Assembly (NCBI GenBank): GCA_004557905.1
Contig: SFFH01000072.1
Location: 1 to 6,897, forward strand
Source of the DNA: Clostridiales bacterium
GTDB taxonomy: Bacteria; Bacillota; Clostridia; Christensenellales; Aristaeellaceae
Length of the DNA stretch: 6,897 bases
Direction: 5' to 3'
Shown: in pieces, positions 1-4,870 of the stretch
Position numbering within the stretch: position 1 is the stretch's first letter
How the letters are laid out: each line of letters begins with the position of its first letter
The notes under the pieces: model-generated
What the model was told of the DNA's origin: nothing
Databases searched by the model: none
The model's input: only the letters and a program-made list of their open reading frames with translations
Program-made: the position numbers and the translations under genes

Positions 1-485
1 AGGAAATCGTTGACCGCGAAGGAATAGCGCTTGATCGTCTCGATCTCCTCCGGCGTCGCCAGCTTGAGCGCCAGCGCGTGATAGGTATTGAGCAGCGGAT
101 CGCCGAGCGCATCGTTCTTGTAGGAGAACTCGATCGTCGGGCTGTCAAACACCACGCCCTCCTCCACGCCGTAGCGCTTGGAGAAGGAGCCCGCGGCGAT
201 GTTGCGGATGATGACCTCCAGCGGCACGATCGACACGCGCTTGACCAGCGTCTCGTTCGTGCTGAGCTCCTGCACATAGTGCGTCGGCACGCCGGCGGCC
301 GCCAGCTTCTCCATCAGCCGGTTGCTCATCTGGTTGTTGATGACGCCCTTGCCGGCGATCGTGCCCTTCTTCAGGCCGTTGAACGCCGTCGCATCGTCCT
401 TGTAGCGCACGACGAGAAGCTCCGGATCATCCGTCGCAAACACCTTCTTGGCCTTGCCCTCGTAAAGCTGCTCCATGATCTTCAT
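1..485 (-). CDS. purC: SAICAR synthase (phosphoribosylaminoimidazole-succinocarboxamide synthase), N-terminal 161 residues, cut by the window edge
   Basis: PurC condenses CAIR with aspartate using ATP to give SAICAR in cytoplasmic de novo purine synthesis. The visible N-terminal part reads MKIMEQLYEGKAKKVF, the usual nucleotide-binding opening (LYEGKAKK), then the family signature VPLEVIIRNIAAGS at residues 87-100, SKRYG at 102-106 and the conserved ALGDP at 126-130. About a third of a normal ~235-residue protein, including the second signature (DFKLEFG type), lies beyond the left edge. The start is at 485 because AGGAGG lies at 494-499 on the minus strand, 8 nt upstream; an internal ATG three codons later would be too far from it. 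It follows purF after 25 nt, so it is probably co-transcribed with pyrG and purF. There is no frameshift or stop in the visible part. Confidence 0.97.
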   Translation of the reverse strand, partial: MKIMEQLYEGKAKKVFATDDPELLVVRYKDDATAFNGLKKGTIAGKGVINNQMSNRLMEKLAAAGVPTHYVQELSTNETLVKRVSIVPLEVIIRNIAAGSFSKRYGVEEGVVFDSPTIEFSYKNDALGDPLLNTYHALALKLATPEEIETIKRYSFAVNDF

Positions 486-510
486 GTTTTCTTCCTCCTG
501 TGCTTATTCT

Positions 511-1950
511 TTATTCCTTGCCGTGAATCGGCTGTTCGAACCTGTTCTTGCCCTGCCCGGAGGGAATGCCGATGGGATAGCGCCCGGTGAAGCAGCCGTC
601 GCAGTAGCGGCATGCCGAATCGCCCGCCAGCGCGTGCGCGGCCTCCACCGAGAGATACGCCAGGGAATCCGCGCCGATGGCCTGCGCGATCTCCTCAACG
701 GAGTGCAGGCGGCAGGCGATCAGATTCTCCTCGGAATCGACGTCTGTGCCGAAATAGCACGGGTGCCTGAAGGGCGGGGACGAGATGCGCATGTGCACCT
801 CTTTGGCGCCCGCCTCCCGCAAAAGGCGGACAATGCGCGCGGATGTGGTGCCGCGGACGATCGAGTCGTCGATGAGGATCACGCGCTTGTCCCTCACCGT
901 CTCGGCGATCACGTTGAGCTTGATGCGCACGGCGTTTTCGCGCAGCTGCTGGCTCGGCGCGATGAAGCTGCGGCCGACGTACTTGTTCTTGAGGAAGCCC
1001 ACGCCATAGGCAATGCCGCTCTCCTGCGCGTAGCCAATGGCCGCGTCGATGCCGGAATCCGGCACGCCGACGACCACGTCCGCCTCCACCGGGTTCTCCC
1101 GCGCGAGGAACCGGCCCGCGTCCAGCCGCGCCGCGTGCACGCTCCGGCCCTCGATCACCGAGTCCGGGCGCGCAAAGTAGATGTATTCAAACACGCACAG
1201 CGACGGCTTCTTGCCGCAGTGCCGCCTGTCCGTGCGCACGCCGTCCTCGCCGAAGATCACGATCTCGCCGGGATCGATGTCCCGGATGATGTGCGCGCCC
1301 ACCGCGTCAAGCGCGCAGGACTCCGACGCGACGACGTATCCGCCGTCCTTCGTCTGCCCGTAGCACAGCGGCCGGAAGCCCGTCGGGTCGCGGAAGGCGA
1401 TCAGCTTCGTCGCGGTCATCAGCACGCAGGAATACGCGCCGGCCAGCCGCGGCATCGCGCAGGCGACGGCCTCCTCCGTGGAGCCGGTGTGCAGGCGTTC
1501 GGAGACGATGGTGTAGACGATGGATTCCGTGTCCGTCGTGCCGTGGAAGATCGCGCCGTTCAGCTCATGCTCCCTGCGCAGCGCGTTGGCGTTGACCAGG
1601 TTGCCGTTGTGGCACAGCGCCATGTTGCCCTTGACGTGGCAGACGACGACCGGCTGGATGTTGTTGGGATTCTTGCCGCCGGTCGTGGAATAGCGCACAT
1701 GGCCCACAGCCATGTTGCCCTGCCCCAGCCGTGCGAGCTCGTCCGGCGAAAAGACCTCGCCGACCAGCCCGTCGCCACGGTGCTGGCGGAACACGCCGTC
1801 GTCCGACACGGCGATGCCGCAGCTCTCCTGGCCGCGGTGCTGAAGCGCATACAGACCGAAATACGCGCATTGCGCGACGTCCGCACGGCCGGGCGCGTAG
1901 ACGCCCATCACGCCGCACTCCTCGTGAAGTCCCGTGAATTCCTTGTGCAT
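511..1950 (-). CDS. purF: Amidophosphoribosyltransferase (glutamine PRPP amidotransferase)
   Basis: PurF catalyses the first committed step of purine synthesis: PRPP plus glutamine gives 5-phosphoribosylamine. The protein is 479 residues, close to the Bacillus enzyme. An 11-residue propeptide (MHKEFTGLHEE) precedes Cys12, which in this family becomes the N-terminal nucleophile of the glutaminase domain after self-cleavage. RGQESCGI (39-46), GHVRYSTTG (83-91) and CHNGNLVNA (113-121) belong to that Ntn domain. The phosphoribosyltransferase half has the PRPP loop ILIDDSIVRGTTS at 358-370. Cys252, Cys398 and the cluster Cys447/450/453 match the 4Fe-4S ligands of the oxygen-sensitive Bacillus-type enzyme. 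The frame is open upstream to 2064, but 1950 is chosen because it gives the exact Bacillus-length propeptide and has GAGGTG at 1955-1960; the longer version would overlap pyrG. It lies 19 nt after pyrG and 25 nt before purC. Confidence 0.97.
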   Translation of the reverse strand: MHKEFTGLHEECGVMGVYAPGRADVAQCAYFGLYALQHRGQESCGIAVSDDGVFRQHRGDGLVGEVFSPDELARLGQGNMAVGHVRYSTTGGKNPNNIQPVVVCHVKGNMALCHNGNLVNANALRREHELNGAIFHGTTDTESIVYTIVSERLHTGSTEEAVACAMPRLAGAYSCVLMTATKLIAFRDPTGFRPLCYGQTKDGGYVVASESCALDAVGAHIIRDIDPGEIVIFGEDGVRTDRRHCGKKPSLCVFEYIYFARPDSVIEGRSVHAARLDAGRFLARENPVEADVVVGVPDSGIDAAIGYAQESGIAYGVGFLKNKYVGRSFIAPSQQLRENAVRIKLNVIAETVRDKRVILIDDSIVRGTTSARIVRLLREAGAKEVHMRISSPPFRHPCYFGTDVDSEENLIACRLHSVEEIAQAIGADSLAYLSVEAAHALAGDSACRYCDGCFTGRYPIGIPSGQGKNRFEQPIHGKE

Positions 1951-1969
1951 ACGGCACCTCGCCCCACCG

Positions 1970-3571
1970 TCAGCAGCGCTGCGCCGCCGCGCCGACAAAG
2001 CCGATGAACAGCGGATGCGGCTTGTTCGGCCGGCTTCTGAACTCCGGATGATACTGCACGCCAACGAAGAACGCCTCGTCCGTCAGCTCCACCGCCTCCA
2101 CGAGCCGTCCGTTCGGGGAAAGGCCGCTGAGCGTCAGGCCCGCCGCCTGAAGCTTCTCGCGGTATTCGTTGTTGAATTCATAGCGGTGGCGATGGCGCTC
2201 GGCGATCTGCTGCGCGCCGTAGCAGCGCGCCATGGTGCTGTCCGGCGCAATCTCGCAGGGATAGCTGCCCAGGCGAAGCGTGCCGCCCTTGTCGATCTCC
2301 TCGCTCTGGCCGGGCATGAAATCGATGACCTTGTGCGGAGCGCACTCGTCAAACTCGCGGGAATTGGCCTTGTCGAGACCCGCCGCGTGGCGCGCAAACT
2401 CGATCACCGCGATCTGCATGCCCAGGCAGATGCCGAAGTACGGCACATGATGCTCGCGGGCGTACTGCGCCGCCAGGATCATGCCCTCCACGCCGCGGTC
2501 ACCGAAACCGCCCGGCACGATGATGCCGTCCATGGGCGAAAGCAGCTCCTCGCAGGTCTGCTCCGTGATCAGCTCGGAGTCAATCCACTCGATCGTCACC
2601 TTCGTATCCAGCGCGTAGCCGGCGTGACGCAGCGCCTCCGCGACGGAGAGGTACGCGTCGTGCAGCTGCACATACTTGCCCACCAGGCCAATCTTCGTCT
2701 CGCGGCTCTGATGGCGGATGCGCCCGACCAGCGCCTCCCACTCGCTCAGGTCCGGCTTGGGCGCGTCGATGTGCAGCTCGCGGCAGACGATGCCGGACAG
2801 GTTCGCCTTTTCCAGCATCAGCGGCGCCTCGTAGAGGACGGGCAGCGTCAGGTTCTCGATGACGCAGTCCGGCTTCACGTTGCAGAAGCCCGCAATCTTG
2901 CGGAAGATGCTCTCGTCCGTGATCTTCTCATCCACGCGCAGCACGATCACGTCCGGCGTGATGCCCATGCCCTGCAGCTCCTTGACGGAGTGCTGCGTGG
3001 GCTTGGACTTGTGCTCGCCGGAGGCCTTGAGGTACGGTACGAGCGTCACATGGATGTACAGCGCGTTCTCCCGGCCAACCTCCAAGCCCACCTGACGGAT
3101 CGCCTCCAGGAAGGGCTGGCTCTCGATGTCGCCGATGGTGCCGCCGATCTCGGTGATCACCACGTCCGCGTCCGTCTTGTCGCCCACGCTGTAAATGAAG
3201 CGCTTGATCTCGTCGGTGATGTGCGGAATGGTCTGCACCGTGCTGCCCAGATAGCCGCCCTGGCGCTCGCGGGAGATGACGTTGGCATACACCTTGCCGG
3301 TGGTGAGGTTGGAGAACTTGTTGAGGTCCTCATCGATGAAGCGCTCGTAGTGGCCCAGGTCCAGGTCCGTCTCCGCGCCGTCCTCGGTCACGTAGACCTC
3401 GCCATGCTGATACGGGCTCATCGTGCCCGGGTCCACGTTGATGTACGGATCCAGCTTCTGCGCGGCCACCTTCAGGCCGCGCGCCTTGAGCAGCCTGCCC
3501 AGAGAGGCCGCCGTGATGCCCTTGCCCAGACCCGAGACAACGCCGCCTGTCACAAAGATGTATTTTTTCAT
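1970..3571 (-). CDS. pyrG: CTP synthase, glutamine-hydrolysing
   Basis: CTP synthase aminates UTP to CTP with ATP and glutamine and is the last step of de novo pyrimidine nucleotide synthesis. The 533 residues match the usual length. The synthase domain (about 1-265) opens with MKKYIFVTGGVVSGLGKG, which contains the P-loop, followed by KLDPYINVDPGTMSPYQHGE (39-58), GAETDLDLGHYERF and EIGGTIGDIES (141-151). The glutaminase domain (about 290-533) has PGGFGDRG (353-360), the nucleophile Cys382 in GICLGMQ, and His508/Glu510 in QYHPEF. All catalytic residues are present. The frame is open back to 3661, but the start at 3571 gives the universal N-terminus; AAGGAGG at 3584-3590 is 12 nt upstream, rather far, with a closer AAGGAC. 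It is the first structural gene of the pyrG-purF-purC unit and is preceded by its own promoter and a leader terminator. Confidence 0.98.
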   Translation of the reverse strand: MKKYIFVTGGVVSGLGKGITAASLGRLLKARGLKVAAQKLDPYINVDPGTMSPYQHGEVYVTEDGAETDLDLGHYERFIDEDLNKFSNLTTGKVYANVISRERQGGYLGSTVQTIPHITDEIKRFIYSVGDKTDADVVITEIGGTIGDIESQPFLEAIRQVGLEVGRENALYIHVTLVPYLKASGEHKSKPTQHSVKELQGMGITPDVIVLRVDEKITDESIFRKIAGFCNVKPDCVIENLTLPVLYEAPLMLEKANLSGIVCRELHIDAPKPDLSEWEALVGRIRHQSRETKIGLVGKYVQLHDAYLSVAEALRHAGYALDTKVTIEWIDSELITEQTCEELLSPMDGIIVPGGFGDRGVEGMILAAQYAREHHVPYFGICLGMQIAVIEFARHAAGLDKANSREFDECAPHKVIDFMPGQSEEIDKGGTLRLGSYPCEIAPDSTMARCYGAQQIAERHRHRYEFNNEYREKLQAAGLTLSGLSPNGRLVEAVELTDEAFFVGVQYHPEFRSRPNKPHPLFIGFVGAAAQRC

Positions 3572-3590
3572 GCCGTCCTTGTTCCTCCTT

Positions 3591-3635
3591 CTATCCGGTC
3601 GAAACAACACAAAAAAGAGCCTGGCGCACCCCCAT
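3591..3635 (-). CDS. Possible 14-codon leader peptide overlapping the pyrG leader terminator
   Basis: Within the transcribed pyrG leader, a perfect Shine-Dalgarno AAGGAGG (3643-3649) lies 7 nt before an ATG at 3635. The frame reads MGVRQALFCVVSTG and stops with TAG at 3591-3593, immediately before the AAGGAGG of pyrG. The Shine-Dalgarno sits in the ascending side of the terminator hairpin, and the codons run through its descending side and U-run. Ribosome binding or movement here would therefore compete with the terminator and could couple translation to pyrG. The peptide matches nothing I recognise and is not enriched for one amino acid. The exact 7-mer and ideal spacing argue against chance, but the ORF is too short for coding statistics. 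The claim that it is translated is inference. Confidence 0.4.
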   Translation of the reverse strand: MGVRQALFCVVSTG

Positions 3636-3654
3636 GGCACAGCCTCCTTGCTCT
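3611..3654 (-). terminator. Intrinsic terminator in the pyrG leader (attenuator candidate)
   Basis: On the minus strand, AGAGC (3650-3654) pairs with GCTCT (3616-3620). An inner GGC/GCC pair and GTGCC/GGTGC (two G-U pairs in RNA) close a five-base AUGGG loop (3631-3635), with an asymmetric internal loop AAGGA/AG. A run of six T (3611-3616) follows directly. It lies between the promoter and the pyrG start, so full-length expression needs read-through. This position matches the known Gram-positive pyrG attenuator layout. Confidence 0.7.
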
Positions 3655-3663
3655 GACCCATGA

Positions 3664-3692
3664 ATCATAACAGAGCGTCCGCCTGTTGTCAA
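3664..3692 (-). promoter_or_regulatory. Sigma-A promoter of the pyrG-purF-purC unit
   Basis: A perfect -35 box TTGACA (3687-3692) and a -10 box TATGAT (3664-3669) are separated by exactly 17 bp, with a TGn extension directly upstream of the -10. The expected start is 5-7 nt downstream and falls on the GGG at 3657-3659. This gives a leader of about 87 nt before the pyrG start codon. Confidence 0.87.
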
Positions 3693-3721
3693 GACACAAT
3701 TCGGGAGAATCTTCCTGTTTC

Positions 3722-3767
3722 TTTCACTTTTTACCGAATTTTAATAGTAATTCAATCAAAAGTGAAA
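3722..3767. repeat. 46-bp imperfect dyad upstream of the pyrG promoter
   Basis: TTTCACTTTT (3722-3731) and AAAAGTGAAA (3758-3767) form a perfect 10-bp inverted repeat. Inside it, after 4 bases on each side, GAATT (3736-3740) and AATTC (3749-3753) form a second 5-bp inverted repeat around an 8-nt centre. The whole is symmetric about its midpoint. It sits in an AT-rich stretch ending about 30 bp upstream of the -35 box and outside any gene. An operator for a dimeric regulator is the most natural reading. A hairpin without a role is possible, since AT-rich DNA gives such dyads more easily. Confidence 0.5.
3730..3742 (+). promoter_or_regulatory. PurBox-like sequence (weak candidate for PurR binding)
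   Basis: The 13 bases with CCGAA at 3734-3738 agree at 11 of 13 positions with the Bacillus PurBox consensus AWWWCCGAACWWT; position 1 and the final C of CCGAAC differ. A second CCGAA core occurs on the minus strand at 3700-3704 with poor flanks. The spacing and relative orientation of the two do not match the paired PurBoxes of Bacillus. Many of the agreements are W positions in AT-rich DNA, so chance is a serious alternative. The context, purF and purC downstream, is what makes it worth listing. Confidence 0.22.
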
Positions 3768-3831
3768 CAACCGTTCCAAAATACTTCATTTTTGTCATTT
3801 CTGCCCATTGACAAATGCAGAATATCCATGC

Positions 3832-3860
3832 AAAAACGCCCCGGAAAACTCCGGAGCGTT
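3832..3860 (-). terminator. Strong intrinsic terminator after the hydrolase gene
   Basis: On the minus strand, AACGCTCCGGA (3850-3860) pairs over 11 positions, one of them G-U, with TCCGGGGCGTT (3835-3845) around a 4-nt loop, followed by TTTTT (3832-3836). It starts 10 nt after the TAA of the hydrolase. It separates the ABC/esterase unit from the pyrG operon, so pyrG depends on its own promoter. Confidence 0.87.
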
Positions 3861-3870
3861 TTCTGATTGC

Positions 3871-4743
3871 TTACAGATTCTTGAGGAACCGCGCGGCCAG
3901 CCGCGGCCACTCGGCGCATTCCTCCCGGTGCAGCGTCTCATCCCAGGCCGCGCCGGTCTGGTCATTGCACAGGCTCAGGCCGTGGCGGCCCTTCGGGTAG
4001 ATGTGCACCTCGGTGAGCACGCCCGCGTCCGCCAGCGCCAGCGCCATGCGCAGGCTGTTTCTGACCGGCACGGCCTCATCGGTGAACGTATGCCACAGGA
4101 ACGTCGGCGGGTAGTCTCCGCTCACCCAGTTCAGCACGCTGTAACGCTGGTGCGCCGCCACGTCCTGCGTGCCGGAGAGATGCACGAACGAGCCGCGATG
4201 CGCGTCCTCGTCCGCGCAGATGACCGGATAGCACAGCACGGCGGCGTTGGGCCGCACGTCCTCGGGCGCAAGCCCCAGCTCCTTCCACAGCTCGGCATGC
4301 TGCCACAGGCCGCTCAGGCTTGCCGCCAGGTGGCCGCCGGCCGAGAAGCCCATGATCGCGATTCTGTCCGGATCGGTATGCCACTGTGCCGCATGGCTGC
4401 GCACATAGGCGACGGCCGCCGCCGCGTCGTGCTGGGGCAGCGGGAAGATGTTTTCCGGTGCCTTATCGTACCAGGCGGACGCGTCCTGCCCGCGAATCTC
4501 ATCCTCCGGCTGCGCGCCCACGCGGTACCAGAGGACGAACACGTTGAAGCCCTCCGTCAGAAAGCGCAGCGCGACCGGCTCGGCCTCCCGCTCGCTGCAA
4601 AACGCATAGCCGCCGCCGGGGCAGATGACAATCGCCGGGCGCTTGATGCCGGGATCGATCTCCCGGGAAACGCGCGGAACATACACATCCATGCAAACCT
4701 GCGCGCCGCGCGAGGACGGCACAAGAACGCGTTCGTTGAGCAT
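3871..4743 (-). CDS. Alpha/beta-hydrolase, esterase/acetyl-xylan-esterase-like
   Basis: A 290-residue alpha/beta-hydrolase of the type often found in gut Clostridia and related to bifunctional feruloyl/acetyl-xylan esterases and short-chain carboxylesterases. The oxyanion-hole segment is PGGGY (42-46), the nucleophile Ser134 lies in GFSAGG (132-137), and Asp222 (FTDEAVP) and His254 (KGRHGLSL) complete the triad; all are in the expected order. There is no signal peptide or membrane segment, so it should act in the cytoplasm, probably deacylating an imported carbohydrate or other small ester. The substrate cannot be read from the sequence. The start at 4743 has AGGAGG (4749-4754) 5 nt upstream. 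It lies 127 nt after the ABC transporter, with no convincing promoter between them, so co-transcription is plausible. The terminator at 3832-3860 ends the unit. The family call is firm; the substrate class is tentative. Confidence 0.9.
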   Translation of the reverse strand: MLNERVLVPSSRGAQVCMDVYVPRVSREIDPGIKRPAIVICPGGGYAFCSEREAEPVALRFLTEGFNVFVLWYRVGAQPEDEIRGQDASAWYDKAPENIFPLPQHDAAAAVAYVRSHAAQWHTDPDRIAIMGFSAGGHLAASLSGLWQHAELWKELGLAPEDVRPNAAVLCYPVICADEDAHRGSFVHLSGTQDVAAHQRYSVLNWVSGDYPPTFLWHTFTDEAVPVRNSLRMALALADAGVLTEVHIYPKGRHGLSLCNDQTGAAWDETLHREECAEWPRLAARFLKNL

Positions 4744-4768
4744 ATTGACCTCCTGATTCTGGGATACC

Positions 4769-4818
4769 TTGGGGCCGCAGGCCCCAACCCCCGCTTGGGG
4801 ATTTCATCCCCAAACCCC
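4769..4818. repeat. Twin 19-nt G/C hairpins, REP-like intergenic element
   Basis: Two perfect 8-bp hairpins with 3-nt loops share the frame TTGGGG-NN-NNN-NN-CCCCAA: TTGGGGCC-GCA-GGCCCCAA (4769-4787) and TTGGGGAT-TTC-ATCCCCAA (4795-4813). CCCCCGC lies between them and a further ACCCC follows. Alternative pairings between the units are possible. On the minus strand the four G-tracts (4815-4818, 4808-4811, 4788-4792, 4782-4785) could also form a quadruplex with a long central loop. There is no T-run, so this is not a standard terminator. Its style is that of dispersed intergenic repeats (REP-like), but copy number cannot be seen from one window. Confidence 0.7.
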
Positions 4819-4870
4819 TTCTTCGCTTCGCGCATACAAAAGGAATTGAGCATGAAATCCGTATTGTACC

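Noticed and set aside
475..2007. Long plus-strand open frame (510 codons) opposite purF
   Set aside because: It is the antisense shadow of purF, produced by GC-biased codon usage; its translation is rich in Arg/Ala/His/Val with no known domain, and the minus frame is a clear PurF.
1951..2064. Longer PurF starting at 2064
   Set aside because: It would overlap the pyrG coding end, and the start at 1950 gives the exact 11-residue propeptide known from Bacillus PurF.
3640..3656. PyrR binding loop in the pyrG leader (AGAGCAAGGAGGCU against ARUCCNGNGAGGYU)
   Set aside because: The 3' half fits, but the UCC needed to pair with the GG is missing, so the hairpin recognised by PyrR cannot form; pyrG is also not a usual PyrR target.
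3572..3661. N-terminal extension of PyrG from an in-frame ATG at 3661
   Set aside because: That ATG lies at or before the expected transcription start, the extra 30 residues resemble no CTP synthase, and the universal MKKYIFVTGG start is at 3571 with its own Shine-Dalgarno.
1934..3670. Plus-strand open frame of 578 codons opposite pyrG
   Set aside because: Same explanation: antisense of a highly conserved CTP synthase, low-complexity composition and no ribosome binding site of note.
3660..3866. 68-codon plus-strand ORF in the pyrG upstream region
   Set aside because: It crosses the promoter, the dyad and the terminator, has no Shine-Dalgarno before its ATG and no recognisable product.
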